The position numbers and the translations under genes were made by a program. A stretch of 64,000 nt of DNA from the NCBI RefSeq assembly GCF_043641075.1, contig NZ_JBHZRC010000017.1, forward strand, positions 1 to 64,000, in the 5' to 3' direction. Shown here piece by piece: positions 25,738 to 34,978 of the stretch (its first letter is position 1; every line of letters begins with the position of its first letter). The notes under the pieces are model-generated. The model was not told where the DNA came from. It saw only the letters and a program-made list of their open reading frames with translations, and ran no database searches. Source of the stretch: Bacillus_BD oryzisoli_A. Its GTDB lineage: Bacteria; Bacillota; Bacilli; Bacillales; Cytobacillaceae.

Positions 25738-26239
25738 AGCGACGTTTATTACTATAACAATTTAGATCACGGAAGTCAACTTTCTTTTTGAATTTTCTAC
25801 TACTTGTTTATTTTCTATTAATGTACATCAATTGTTCAAAAATAGCTTGAAGAATGGCAGTTCAAATAATAGCATCTAATTATTATGGATTCAACCTCTT
25901 CTTAGTACAATTTCCATCCATTTCATTTACTCATTATTACCATTACTTGTAAATCATTACATATTCTTAATAAACGGTTTCATCCTCTGACAAGCATTCA
26001 ACCATTAATACCTAAGACTTTTCCCTTGTTTGCTTTGTCACTTCAGCTATTTCCACTTTTTATCCTACTATTCTCCCGGATACAAACGATTCCTCTTACT
26101 ATATTCTTACAAAGCATACTACTTTCTTTTTATCTTATGATTGTAAAATCAAACATTACAATGTTTTAACAGACCCTATAGAATTACCTGCTAGTTTTAT
26201 TCATAGAGCTTGTCTCAATAAAAACGCGGAGGTAATTCT
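25738..26239. other. AT-rich gap upstream of the phosphatase gene
   Basis: Roughly 500 bases with no reading frame or ribosome site before the phosphatase AGGAGG-like site (GCGGAGG). Apart from a possible PhoP box near its end I see nothing in it. Confidence 0.5.
26155..26182 (+). promoter_or_regulatory. Possible PhoP box and -10 upstream of the phosphatase gene
   Basis: ATTACA and TTAACA are spaced 11 bases start to start, as in PhoP boxes (TTNACA-N5). A TATAGA -10-like sequence follows five bases later. Only two repeats are seen, so support is modest. Confidence 0.35.
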
Positions 26240-27679
26240 ATGAACAGTAGATATAACGGAATAAACAGACGTGATTTTCTTAAAGTTGGCGGGATGGGTA
26301 CAGTGGCACTAACGTTAGGATCAACGGGTTTATTTGCTCTTGGCAATGCTTCAGAAAGCCTCGCTGCAGCGAATACCATTAATCCAACTGGCGGATTTGG
26401 CGGTTACGGTCCTCTAGTAAAGGATCCAAATGGAATTCTTGATCTTCCACAAGGATTTCATTACAAAATGCTTTCCCAAGCAGGCGATATCATGCCAAAC
26501 GGCGATAAGGTCCCTGCTATGCACGATGGAATGGCTGCATTTAGAGGGGACAAAAATACGACAATCCTTGTTCGAAATCATGAAAATAGCACAAACTCCA
26601 ATTATCCTGTAAACGGTAAAAACCCTTGGAACACTGGCGCAGCAGGAGGAACGACGACTCTCATTGTAGGACCAAATAGAGAAATCATTGATCAATATGT
26701 ATCAAGTTCAGGAACCATCCGTAACTGTGCCGGTGGTTCAACGACCTGGGGTACTTGGTTAACAATGGAGGAAACCCGTAATATGGGACATGGCTTTGTA
26801 TTTGAAGTGAATCCACTAGATCCTGAAAATGACATGTCAAGAACCCCAGTCCGCGATATGGGATACTTTTCACATGAAGCAGGTCACGTTGATCCTTCAA
26901 CAGGAATCTGGTACTTAACGGAGGATGCAAGCCCCAGCTTCCTGTATCGTTTTACTCCAAATGACCGTAGCCAAACACTTGGCTCCCTGCAAAAAGGCGG
27001 TATTTTAGAAGCTGCAGCAATTGAAGAATTACCTAGAGCAAGCCAAATGGCTACAGGTCAAAGGTTTGGCGTGGTTTGGAAAAAATTAAATCCTGAGATT
27101 GCACAAAGTGATGCAAAGGCAAAGGGATGTATTGAGTTTAGCCGCCTTGAGGGCGCCTATTTCTCTGAGGGTACTTTCTGGTTTGATGATACAAGCGCAG
27201 GCGAAAAACGCCTTGGCCGTGTATACCGCTACACCCCAGCTACTAACACACTCGAGCTTTTCTATGAATCTACTGATAAAAATGATTTACAAGCACCTGA
27301 TAATATCACGATTACTCCATGGGGAGACCTTTGGGTTGCAGAAGACGGTGGCAACGATCGTATCATCGGCATGACACCAGAAGGAAACGTCTATACTTTT
27401 GCAGCAAACAAATTAAACGGTTCAGAGTTTGCAGGACCAACCTTTTCGCCGGATGGGAATACATTCTTTGTAAATATGCAAACACCAGGTATTACATTTG
27501 CTATTTGGGGTCCTTTTGCCCGTCGAAATGCGGCACGAAAACGCGTAATGAATCAAGCCGCTCCGCCTGCAAATTTTGCTCCTATCGCATCAGATAAGCT
27601 GACTGCTTTTGCCGAAGAACAAGGCATGTCCATTTTAGAAGCGGCAGCATTAGAGCGTCATGGAATGCCAATCATCTAA
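26240..27679 (+). CDS. phoX: Tat-exported PhoX-like phosphatase (DUF839)
   Basis: A 479-residue exported protein. The twin-arginine signal is clear: NRRDFLKVGG with Arg10 and Arg11, a hydrophobic stretch, then cleavage near the Ala-rich ASESLAAAN. The mature part is a DUF839/PhoX beta-propeller, with conserved stretches such as LVRNHEN, CAGGSTTWGTWLTMEE and SHEAGHVDPSTG. PhoX enzymes are Ca/Fe-dependent alkaline phosphatases that release phosphate from organic esters outside the cell. The cofactor needs explain Tat export of the folded protein. GCGGAGG precedes the ATG. PhoX rather than another DUF839 member is likely but unproven. Confidence 0.85.
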   Translation: MNSRYNGINRRDFLKVGGMGTVALTLGSTGLFALGNASESLAAANTINPTGGFGGYGPLVKDPNGILDLPQGFHYKMLSQAGDIMPNGDKVPAMHDGMAAFRGDKNTTILVRNHENSTNSNYPVNGKNPWNTGAAGGTTTLIVGPNREIIDQYVSSSGTIRNCAGGSTTWGTWLTMEETRNMGHGFVFEVNPLDPENDMSRTPVRDMGYFSHEAGHVDPSTGIWYLTEDASPSFLYRFTPNDRSQTLGSLQKGGILEAAAIEELPRASQMATGQRFGVVWKKLNPEIAQSDAKAKGCIEFSRLEGAYFSEGTFWFDDTSAGEKRLGRVYRYTPATNTLELFYESTDKNDLQAPDNITITPWGDLWVAEDGGNDRIIGMTPEGNVYTFAANKLNGSEFAGPTFSPDGNTFFVNMQTPGITFAIWGPFARRNAARKRVMNQAAPPANFAPIASDKLTAFAEEQGMSILEAAALERHGMPII

Positions 27680-27693
27680 TTTTTCGCCATAGA

Positions 27694-27732
27694 GATGTAA
27701 GCATCGGTTTGTAACCTGCTTACATCTTTTTT
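27694..27732 (+). terminator. Terminator of the phosphatase gene
   Basis: gatgtaagca pairs with tgcttacatc around a 14-base loop, followed by TTTTTT. It lies 15 bases after the stop codon. Confidence 0.85.
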
Positions 27733-27852
27733 ATTATTTTTTACAGCAAACGACTAAAAATAACAAAATAAATACATAATAGTGTTGCTTTCAGTCCAGT
27801 TATCAGTCAAACTTAAGAAATTAATCTAAAACTAATAAACAGGTGATGAAAA

Positions 27853-28254
27853 ATGATTGAAGTCAAAACTTCGAAGCTGAGCGACGGGGAACTGAACCGA
27901 GGGGTATTTGCCACACAGGACATTGCAAAGGGTACCCTTTTCCATGCGGCACCCGTTCTACCCTACCCGAATGACGAGCATGTACACATAGAAAAAACAT
28001 TATTGGCAGATTACGCCTTTGAATACGGAATAAATCACTCAGCTATTCTTTTAGGATACGGCATGTTATTTAACCATTCCTACGAGCCAAATGCCACCTA
28101 TGATATTAACTTTCCTAACCACACCTTTGATTTTTTTGCATACAGAGATATTAAGGCTGGCGAAGAAATTCTTATCAACTACAATGGGGAAGTCGATGAT
28201 ATGGACCCGCTTTGGTTTAATAAAAAAGATACAGATGAACCAGAAGAGCGTTAA
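27853..28254 (+). CDS. SET domain protein
   Basis: A 133-residue stand-alone SET domain. Signatures include RGVFATQDIAKG near the N-terminus, LFNHSYEPNATY near 73-84 and GEEILINYNGE near 106-116, which together form the S-adenosylmethionine and lysine channel. SET enzymes methylate lysines in proteins. Bacterial single-domain versions are poorly characterised and the target is unknown. AGGTGATG lies just before the ATG. It is monocistronic, ends in an acidic tail (DTDEPEER), and converges on the nitrite operon. Confidence 0.85.
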   Translation: MIEVKTSKLSDGELNRGVFATQDIAKGTLFHAAPVLPYPNDEHVHIEKTLLADYAFEYGINHSAILLGYGMLFNHSYEPNATYDINFPNHTFDFFAYRDIKAGEEILINYNGEVDDMDPLWFNKKDTDEPEER

Positions 28255-28265
28255 TCTTTCCAAAT

Positions 28266-28301
28266 AACAAGGACCTCCCACGCAATCAGGAAGTCCTTGT
28301 T
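28266..28301. terminator. Shared terminator of SET gene and nitrite operon
   Basis: aacaaggac pairs with gtccttgtt around an 18-base loop between the convergent stop codons, with a short T run on the plus strand. Confidence 0.7.
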
Positions 28302-28309
28302 TAAATTCC

Positions 28310-29092
28310 TTATATAACTTCATCCACGAACACCATTTTACTTTCTTGCGTTCTCAATTCTTCGAACCAGGTAATTTGTTCTCTTACCCTGACAACCTCA
28401 CCAATTACGATCATACTGGGATTATCGATTTTCTCTATATTCGCTTTTTCTACAATCGTAGAAAGGGTTCCTATGATCGTCCTTTGTTTAGCAGTCGTAC
28501 CTCTGTTCACTATTGCAACCGGTGTATCAGATGATTTCCCATGAAAAGTCAAGGCATGACAAATATCAGCAAGATGCCCAATCCCCATATAAACCAACAA
28601 TGTATCTATCCCCGCTAAACTGCTCCAGTTAATATTAGTTGGTTTCCCTTTTTCACCATGCCCTGTTACCACAGCAAACGAGCTGGCTATTTTCCTGTGT
28701 GTTACCGGTATACCTGCATAGGCAGAAGCGGCAATTCCCGACGTAATCCCAGGAACAACCTCGAACGAAACCCTATTTTGAGCGAGAACCTCAGCTTCTT
28801 CAGCACCCCTACCAAACACAAACGGATCCCCCCCTTTTAAACGGGTCACTACCTTCCCTTGTTTTGCAAGTCTAACCAATAATAGATTAATATTCTCTTG
28901 TTTTAATGTGTGACATTTTGGAAGCTTACCGCAATATATTAACGTCGCCTCTTTTTTTGCGTATTCCAGTAAGCCTTTGTTAACCAGCCGATCATACAAA
29001 ATAACATTAGCCCTCTGAATACATTTTAAGCCTTTAATAGTTATTAAGTCAGGGTCCCCTGGACCTGCCCCAACTAAGTACACTTTGCCCAT
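28310..29092 (-). CDS. nasF: Uroporphyrinogen-III C-methyltransferase for siroheme
   Basis: A 260-residue SAM-dependent methyltransferase that makes precorrin-2 from uroporphyrinogen III, the first step to the siroheme of nitrite reductase. The family signatures VGAGPGDPDLIT (residues 6-17) and RLKGGDPFVFGRGAEE (near 84-99) are complete. It lacks the CysG dehydrogenase/ferrochelatase half, so the later steps must be done by other enzymes. GGGAGGGG precedes the ATG by seven bases. It is the last gene of nasD-nasE-nirC-nasF, as nasF ends the B. subtilis nas operon. Confidence 0.93.
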   Translation of the reverse strand: MGKVYLVGAGPGDPDLITIKGLKCIQRANVILYDRLVNKGLLEYAKKEATLIYCGKLPKCHTLKQENINLLLVRLAKQGKVVTRLKGGDPFVFGRGAEEAEVLAQNRVSFEVVPGITSGIAASAYAGIPVTHRKIASSFAVVTGHGEKGKPTNINWSSLAGIDTLLVYMGIGHLADICHALTFHGKSSDTPVAIVNRGTTAKQRTIIGTLSTIVEKANIEKIDNPSMIVIGEVVRVREQITWFEELRTQESKMVFVDEVI

Positions 29093-29110
29093 ATAATGGC
29101 CCCTCCCTTT

Positions 29111-29953
29111 TTACAGATTTGATGCTTGTTGTGTGATTTCTAATTGTTCTAAAGCCTTCTTTGCACCTGCTTTTCTATGTGTTAGATATAATACTAGTCC
29201 AGTAAATAAAAAACCGCCAACAAGGTTCCCGAATAGCACCGGGAGTTGATTCCATAACAACCAATCAGAAACCGTTACATCTGCACCCAGCATCATCCCT
29301 GCTGGAATAACAAACATATTAACAACAGCATGCTCAAAGCCTTGCGCAAAAAACATTGTAATAGGCAGCCACATCGCTGCTATTTTTCCGATTGTCGCTT
29401 TTGATGTCATCGCCATAACTGCTCCTAGAGCTACCATCCAGTTACATAGAATAGCCTTTACCGTAACCACAAGGAGTCCCTCTGAACCTAGCATCGAATA
29501 GGCTACTGTTTTTGCTTCCGCTACGTTGATTATTTTCTGTGCTACCGCATGATTATCCACATGACCAAAATGAGTTGCTGCAATCACATATAATACCGCG
29601 TATACTATACCGCCTATTAAATGGCCGACTATAACCCAAAACCAGTTTGACACCATTTGCTGCCACGTTGCTTTCTTTTCTATAACAGCCAATGGAAGCA
29701 GGGCAAAATTCCCTGTAACCAGCTCTAATCCTAAAAGAATGACAATTACGAAGCATGCCGGGAATAATAGCGCACCAACAAAACCCATTTGCGATTGGGT
29801 TTCAGCAGTAAACGCCAAGGTGGTACCAAAGCCGAGCAGCGCACCGGCTAAGCCGCCTCGAATGAACATATCCTTAACCGTTAGCCTTGCCTTTGCTGCA
29901 CCTGCTCGAATCATGCTTTCTACAACTTGATCCGGATTTACATATGACATCAT
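29111..29953 (-). CDS. nirC: Formate/nitrite transporter family channel
   Basis: A 280-residue membrane protein of the FNT (FocA/NirC) family with six hydrophobic helices. The family signature GFEHAVVNMFVIPAGMMLGA is in the C-terminal half, and a GLELVTGNFALLPLAV stretch is in helix 3. FNT proteins are pentameric anion channels. Its place between nasE and nasF points to nitrite rather than formate: uptake for NasDE or release of excess. Gaps to its neighbours are 22 and 18 bases. Two adjacent ATG codons follow GAAGG, and either may be used. B. subtilis nasBCDEF has no such gene. Confidence 0.9.
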   Translation of the reverse strand: MMSYVNPDQVVESMIRAGAAKARLTVKDMFIRGGLAGALLGFGTTLAFTAETQSQMGFVGALLFPACFVIVILLGLELVTGNFALLPLAVIEKKATWQQMVSNWFWVIVGHLIGGIVYAVLYVIAATHFGHVDNHAVAQKIINVAEAKTVAYSMLGSEGLLVVTVKAILCNWMVALGAVMAMTSKATIGKIAAMWLPITMFFAQGFEHAVVNMFVIPAGMMLGADVTVSDWLLWNQLPVLFGNLVGGFLFTGLVLYLTHRKAGAKKALEQLEITQQASNL

Positions 29954-29975
29954 TTACCTTCTTTCAAACAATAAT

Positions 29976-30299
29976 TTACAGAACAATAAATACCTCGTTG
30001 TTTTCAACCTCTACCTTAAAGGTTTTCACACAGCCGTTATCCGGTTTTTGAACCTGACCATCATTTACGTTAATTTTCCAATCATGCATCGGGCAAAACA
30101 CATGTTCACCGCTTACCAATCCTTCTACAAGAACCCCGCCTTTATGCGGACAGCGGTTTTCGATTGCTCGAAATTCCCCTGTTTCTAAATGAAATAACGC
30201 GATCTCATGTGGACCTATAGTGACTGTTTTCCCTAACTTTTGTGGGATGTCATCCACTGCCGCTACTTTTATCCGCTGAATTAAGCTTGTTTTTTCCAT
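29976..30299 (-). CDS. nasE: Nitrite reductase small subunit, Rieske [2Fe-2S]
   Basis: A 107-residue NirD/NasE protein carrying a Rieske-type cluster: Cys50 and His52 in CPHKGG, Cys69 and His72 in CPMHDW. It partners NasD in the NAD(P)H-dependent six-electron reduction of nitrite to ammonium. The chosen ATG has GGAGG eight bases upstream; a GTG one codon earlier is less well spaced. It lies 107 bases after nasD, a larger gap than elsewhere in the operon. Confidence 0.93.
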   Translation of the reverse strand: MEKTSLIQRIKVAAVDDIPQKLGKTVTIGPHEIALFHLETGEFRAIENRCPHKGGVLVEGLVSGEHVFCPMHDWKINVNDGQVQKPDNGCVKTFKVEVENNEVFIVL

Positions 30300-30406
30300 C
30301 ACTCATTCCTCCAGATCATTATGTCCCATTATTACAGGCAATTAGCTTCTCCATAAAGTTTCATCGAATTGAACAGAAAGGAAACAGGGGGAGCCCCGAT
30401 TCCCTT

Positions 30407-32821
30407 TTATTCAGCGGTTACCGGAATTTTCACCTTTTCAAATAATGCCTTTTGAAGCTTGTCACTTTCAATTATTTCCTTCCATGGTTCCTGTGCTACA
30501 GTCAACGCTTCATCTAGACGTATATTAAGTTCAAGCCGTTTTCGGTCATCTTCCATTACTGATCGAATATGGTCGAGTCCCATCCTCTCAACCCATTTAG
30601 ATGTTCTTTCTAAATACATTCCTGTTTCACGATAATATTGGAAATAGGCTCCGGTAATTTCCATTACCTCTTCACTTGTTTTCACTTTACATAATAGATC
30701 CGCAGCTCTTAATTCCGTTCCGCCATTCCCTCCGACATAAATTTGGTATCCGCCGTCCACACCGACCACACCGAGATCTTTAATGCCTGATTCAGCGCAA
30801 TTTCGCGGACAAGCCGAAACGGCCATTTTAAATTTATGCGGCGTACTGATTCGTTCAAATTTCTTTTCTAAGGCAATACCAAGACCGATAGAATCTTGCG
30901 TTCCGAATCTGCAAAACTCTGCACCCACACATGTTTTTACCGTACGAAGCGTTTTACCATAAGCATAACCTGACGGCATATCCAGCTCAGCCCATACCTT
31001 TGGAAGGTCTTCTTTTTCGATACCAAACAGATCTATCCGCTGTCCTCCAGTCACTTTCAATAATTTCACATCATATTTATCAGCCACATCGGCTATTTTC
31101 CGTAATTGGTCTGGGTTTGTTACACCGCCATACATTCTTGGTACAACCGAGAATGTCCCATCCTTTTGAATATTGGCATGCAAGCGTTCATTAACAAAGC
31201 GCGATTCCTTTTCATCCTCATATTCAAGCGGGTAAATCATGCCTAAATAATAATTCAAAGCTGGTTTACATTTGGAGCAGCCATCGATTGTATTCCATTC
31301 AAGCACATTCATGACTTCCCTTGTTGTTTTGAGGTTCATTTCACGTATAGCTGCGACAACCTCATCCCGTGATAAAGTGGTACAGCTGCAAATCGCTTCC
31401 TTTTGATTCGCTTTACTAAAGTCATCACCTAACGTAAGTTCAAGAATATCAGCTACTAACGGTTTACAGCCTCCGCATGATCTAGAGGCATTCGTACAGC
31501 CTTTTACTTCATCAACGCTAGTCAGACCTTGAGTTTCAATGGCATTTACAATATCTCCTTTTGTGACACCATTACAGCCGCAGATGATTTCATCATTTGG
31601 CAGGGAGGCAACAAAGCTAACACCAGAGTCATCGCTTTCACCTATATCAAAATACTCAGAAGCATTTGCCCCTTTATTAATTAGGCTCAACAGCTTCGTT
31701 CCTTCTTTTGTATCACCAAATAAAACCGCCCCAGAGATTTTATCATTCTTAATCAATATCTTCTTATAAGTACCCTTCCAATCATTCGTTTCCTTAATGA
31801 CCTTTGTTTGTTCATCTTCATTGATGATTCCAGCTGAAAAAACATCCACTCCCGATACCTTTAATTTTGTGGAAAGAACCGTTCCCTCATATGGCTTCAC
31901 CTGTTCATCACAAATTCTTCCAGCCAGCACCTTTCCTTGTTCATAAAGCGGTGCTACCAGGCCATATACCATTTCGCGGTGCTCCGCGCATTCGCCGACT
32001 GCAAATACATTTGGAATCTGCGTTTCCATAAAATCGTTGACAAGGATTCCCCGATTAACCGGAATACCACTTTCAACAGCCATGCTTATATTTGGTTTAA
32101 TCCCGACTGCCATGACTACAAGATCTGTTTTAATCTCTTCCCCATCATTAAATCGCAGTCCCTCTACTTTACTTTCGCCAAAAATTTCCTTTGTTTGTTT
32201 GTTTAGCAGAAAGTTCATTCCCTGCTTTTCCAGTTCCATACGAAGCATACCTGCAGCTGATTGATCTAATTGTCTTTCCATCAAAGAATCAGAAAGATGG
32301 ATGACGTCTACCTCCATCCCTAGGTTCAGCAGACCTCTTGCAGCCTCCAACCCTAATAACCCGCCGCCGATTACAGCTGCCTTTTTATATTCCTTGGAGT
32401 ATTCAATCATTGTTTCGCAGTCTTCTATATTCCGGAAAGCAGTAACCCCTTCCTTTTCAACGCCTGGAAGTGGAAGGATAAACGGAACGGACCCTGTCGC
32501 AAGAATCAACTTATCGTAAGCCACCTCACGATTTTTATCCGTAAATACCAATTGGTTCTCTGTATCGATACTTGTTACCGTTTCTCCAGAATAGAGAAGA
32601 ATATGATGCTGCCTATACCAATCCCAATCATTTAACGTGATATCCTCAATGGCGGTATCTCCTTGAAGAACCTTTGATAATTGAATCCGATCATAGTTTG
32701 GATGATTCTCACTTCCAAAAACCGTTATGTCAAATGCATCCTTATTTATCTTCAATATTTCCTCTAAACAGCGAATTCCAGCCATCCCATTTCCAATCAG
32801 TACAAGCTTTTGTTTTGCCAT
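30407..32821 (-). CDS. nasD: Nitrite reductase [NAD(P)H] large subunit
   Basis: An 804-residue flavo-siroheme enzyme, the standard NirB length. It has an FAD domain (VLIGNGMAGIRC), an NAD-binding motif (AAVIGGGLLGLEAARGL), and two BFD-like [2Fe-2S] motifs (CGCNGVTKG with SCGGC, then CSCTTL with GCSKC). A complete siroheme/[4Fe-4S] domain follows, with Cys631 and Cys637 (CVGAEFC) and Cys671 and Cys675 (CPRNC). It reduces nitrite to ammonium in the cytosol. It is the first gene of nasD-nasE-nirC-nasF, behind its own perfect TnrA box. Its first 530 residues are clearly paralogous to NasB. Confidence 0.95.
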   Translation of the reverse strand: MAKQKLVLIGNGMAGIRCLEEILKINKDAFDITVFGSENHPNYDRIQLSKVLQGDTAIEDITLNDWDWYRQHHILLYSGETVTSIDTENQLVFTDKNREVAYDKLILATGSVPFILPLPGVEKEGVTAFRNIEDCETMIEYSKEYKKAAVIGGGLLGLEAARGLLNLGMEVDVIHLSDSLMERQLDQSAAGMLRMELEKQGMNFLLNKQTKEIFGESKVEGLRFNDGEEIKTDLVVMAVGIKPNISMAVESGIPVNRGILVNDFMETQIPNVFAVGECAEHREMVYGLVAPLYEQGKVLAGRICDEQVKPYEGTVLSTKLKVSGVDVFSAGIINEDEQTKVIKETNDWKGTYKKILIKNDKISGAVLFGDTKEGTKLLSLINKGANASEYFDIGESDDSGVSFVASLPNDEIICGCNGVTKGDIVNAIETQGLTSVDEVKGCTNASRSCGGCKPLVADILELTLGDDFSKANQKEAICSCTTLSRDEVVAAIREMNLKTTREVMNVLEWNTIDGCSKCKPALNYYLGMIYPLEYEDEKESRFVNERLHANIQKDGTFSVVPRMYGGVTNPDQLRKIADVADKYDVKLLKVTGGQRIDLFGIEKEDLPKVWAELDMPSGYAYGKTLRTVKTCVGAEFCRFGTQDSIGLGIALEKKFERISTPHKFKMAVSACPRNCAESGIKDLGVVGVDGGYQIYVGGNGGTELRAADLLCKVKTSEEVMEITGAYFQYYRETGMYLERTSKWVERMGLDHIRSVMEDDRKRLELNIRLDEALTVAQEPWKEIIESDKLQKALFEKVKIPVTAE

Positions 32822-32907
32822 ATTGAGTCCTCCAATCGAATTATAGAAGCAATCTATAAATAATATGGATTCATCATAAAATAAGATTTATTTTATATCC
32901 ATGTTCA

Positions 32908-32924
32908 TGTAAGAAAATGTTACA
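32908..32924. promoter_or_regulatory. TnrA box of the nasD operon
   Basis: TGTAAGAAAATGTTACA fits TGTNA-N7-TNACA perfectly. A minus-strand TATGAT (32873-32878) would give a start near 32866, placing the box centre at about -50, the usual activating position for TnrA. Confidence 0.85.
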
Positions 32925-32988
32925 TGGTTTTTTGGAGTAGTCTGCGTGCTTGGAAAAACAAATTTTTTAACAAGTGGTTTCTCACATC

Positions 32989-33021
32989 AAAAAAAGTCCC
33001 TATTTCTAATAGGGACTTTTT
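32989..33021. terminator. Terminator of the SDR gene
   Basis: aaaaaaagtcccta and tagggactttttt-like arms pair around a 6-base loop, with U runs on both strands. It starts immediately after the SDR stop codon. Confidence 0.85.
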
Positions 33022-33022
33022 A

Positions 33023-33784
33023 TTAAAAATTCATCCGAGACTGGCCGCCATCAACATTAATGCTTGCACCAACAACCCATGATGCTTTATCCGATGCTAG
33101 GAATACAGCTACATTCGCTACTTCCTCAGGAGTGCCAAAACGTCCGGCAGGGATCTCATCCTGGACAAACTTCTGTATCCCTTCAGGATCTGCTTCAAGC
33201 CGTTTTTTCCAATTCCCAGTTTCATGAAGGATACTGCCAGGGGCAATGCTGTTGACGCGGATTCCATCAGAGATTGCTTCGTCTGCTAAGGATTTGGTAA
33301 AGCTGATAAGTGCAGCCTTTGCGTTATTATAGGTTACTTTTCCCCCGCTCTCCCTGCCAAATATTGAGGTAATATTGATAATTGAACCGCTTTTTAACTT
33401 TTTCATATGCGGAATCACTAATTTGCTTAAATGGACAGCCGAGAAATAATTTAGCTCCATGGCATCATAAAATAATTCCAGTTCTGTTTCCGCTGTTTTT
33501 CCCCCATTGCTGCCGCCGGCATTGTTAATGAGGACATCAATCGTACCTTTTTCCTCCACAATCGTTTGGATAAGCTTTTCACGTTCCTCACTTTTAGTTA
33601 GGTCCGCCTGATAGAGTGAGAGACTGCCTCCCAATTCTTCCTTTGCTTTTTCTAAAAAGTCTCTGCTGCGACCAACAACTGATACATTAGCTCCTTCAGA
33701 CAAAAAGGCTGCTGCAATTGATCTTCCAATCCCTTTCGATCCCCCTGTAATCAATACATTTTTTCCTTTTAATTGTAAATCCAT
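33023..33784 (-). CDS. SDR family NAD(P)-dependent oxidoreductase
   Basis: A 253-residue classical short-chain dehydrogenase. The cofactor motif TGGSKGIG is at residues 14-21, and NNAGG is near 87. The catalytic Ser (NITSIFGRESG) and Tyr-x-x-x-Lys (TYNNAK) are intact, and a C-terminal DGG motif follows. It is most like FabG-type 3-oxoacyl reductases and glucose dehydrogenases; the substrate is not predictable. AGGAG lies nine bases before the ATG. It is monocistronic, upstream of the nas promoter region. Confidence 0.9.
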   Translation of the reverse strand: MDLQLKGKNVLITGGSKGIGRSIAAAFLSEGANVSVVGRSRDFLEKAKEELGGSLSLYQADLTKSEEREKLIQTIVEEKGTIDVLINNAGGSNGGKTAETELELFYDAMELNYFSAVHLSKLVIPHMKKLKSGSIINITSIFGRESGGKVTYNNAKAALISFTKSLADEAISDGIRVNSIAPGSILHETGNWKKRLEADPEGIQKFVQDEIPAGRFGTPEEVANVAVFLASDKASWVVGASINVDGGQSRMNF

Positions 33785-34006
33785 TGTATAATTCTCCTAT
33801 GTATAGTAAGATTTTTTCTATATATTATTTCGCTTCATTTATGAGGATCCCTTGTCAGTCATTCATGATTTTGTTGTTAATAGATTTTAAATCGTTGATT
33901 TTAAAATACTAGTATGTTTCATTCAAAAATTGGCTATAGATAGTTTGTCCACTAAATGGATAATGGAATCATGATCAAGGTCAAATCTTATATAGGAGTG
34001 ATTTAA

Positions 34007-34435
34007 ATGTCAGTAGATGTTTATTTAACCTTTAATGGTAACTGTCGTGAAGCTGTTGAATTTTACGCGGAGGCTTTTGGTGAGGAAAAACCAAAAATTA
34101 TGAGCTTTGGAGACAGTCCCCAAGACCCTAATTATCCACTTCCAGAAGAAGCTAAAGATTTAGTTATGCATACAAGACTTAGTATTGATGGCAGTAATGT
34201 GATGTTTTCAGATGCCTTTCCAGGTATGGAAGTGAAAGAAGGTAACAATATAACCCTTTCCCTAGTCAGTAAGGATGAAAACAAAATTAAGTCTTCCTTT
34301 AATAAATTAAAAGAAGGCGGCACTGTAGATATGGAGCTTCAGGAAACATTTTGGAGCAAATGCTACGGCCAAGTTACCGATAAATTCGGCATTCATTGGC
34401 AGGTAAGCCTTGACAGCGGTGAAAACGCCTACTAA
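34007..34435 (+). CDS. VOC family protein, PhnB/glyoxalase-like
   Basis: A 142-residue vicinal-oxygen-chelate protein of the PhnB-like group, with the typical opening VYLTFNGNCREAVEFYAEAFG and closing DKFGIHWQVSL. These proteins form dimers with a metal or ligand pocket and include bleomycin-resistance and glyoxalase relatives; most PhnB-like members have no known activity. AGGAGTG is seven bases before the ATG. It is monocistronic with its own terminator. Confidence 0.88.
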   Translation: MSVDVYLTFNGNCREAVEFYAEAFGEEKPKIMSFGDSPQDPNYPLPEEAKDLVMHTRLSIDGSNVMFSDAFPGMEVKEGNNITLSLVSKDENKIKSSFNKLKEGGTVDMELQETFWSKCYGQVTDKFGIHWQVSLDSGENAY

Positions 34436-34442
34436 ATTAAAT

Positions 34443-34485
34443 AAAAGGATAGAGTATTTTCCCAAAAAAAGATTCTCTATCCTTT
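34443..34485. terminator. Terminator of the VOC gene
   Basis: aaaggatagag pairs with ctctatccttt around a 21-base loop, just beyond the VOC stop codon. Confidence 0.7.
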
Positions 34486-34516
34486 ATCTATGTCTTTTTT
34501 TAAAATAAATCATTGC

Positions 34517-34978
34517 CTAAATGGTCAATCCCTTTTTCTTAGCATTGGCATCCATTGAAGTACCAATTGCAATGCCAAAAAGTAACCCCAATGACATGCC
34601 TATAATGTAATCATCCAATAGAAAATATCCTACAGCATACCCTATAGCAATGCCCAGTGACATATAGGTTCCCATATAAAAGTTTTCTACTACCAGTTTA
34701 TGCTCTTTTTGCAAATGACTAATGACTCTATTAACTAAACCCTGATACTCCTTGATATCCTGCTTTTCAAGCCGCCCAACTTTTGACTTAAGATTTACAA
34801 TGCGTGTACTCCATTCAGAAAGAAAGCTATTACATTCCTGACAATCCGCAAAAGACGCCAATCTATTAATAATACGCTCTAACCTTGCTGTATCAAGACG
34901 CTTTGCCTGTTTAATCCCAAGTTCCTCAGTTAGTTCCTTAAGCTGATGAATGAGTTGGTTTAATAATTTAGTATCCAT
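34517..34978 (-). CDS. Hypothetical membrane protein with helical N-terminus
   Basis: A 153-residue protein with a long helical N-terminal region (about 1-95, probable coiled coil, with a CQEC pair near 46-49) and two closely spaced hydrophobic helices at about 105-140. The second half is rich in Gly and small residues (GIAIGYAVGYFLL, GLLFGIAIGTSM). I do not recognise a characterised family. AGGAGGAGAAGAGG precedes the ATG, so translation is likely strong. It is monocistronic. Confidence 0.8.
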   Translation of the reverse strand: MDTKLLNQLIHQLKELTEELGIKQAKRLDTARLERIINRLASFADCQECNSFLSEWSTRIVNLKSKVGRLEKQDIKEYQGLVNRVISHLQKEHKLVVENFYMGTYMSLGIAIGYAVGYFLLDDYIIGMSLGLLFGIAIGTSMDANAKKKGLTI

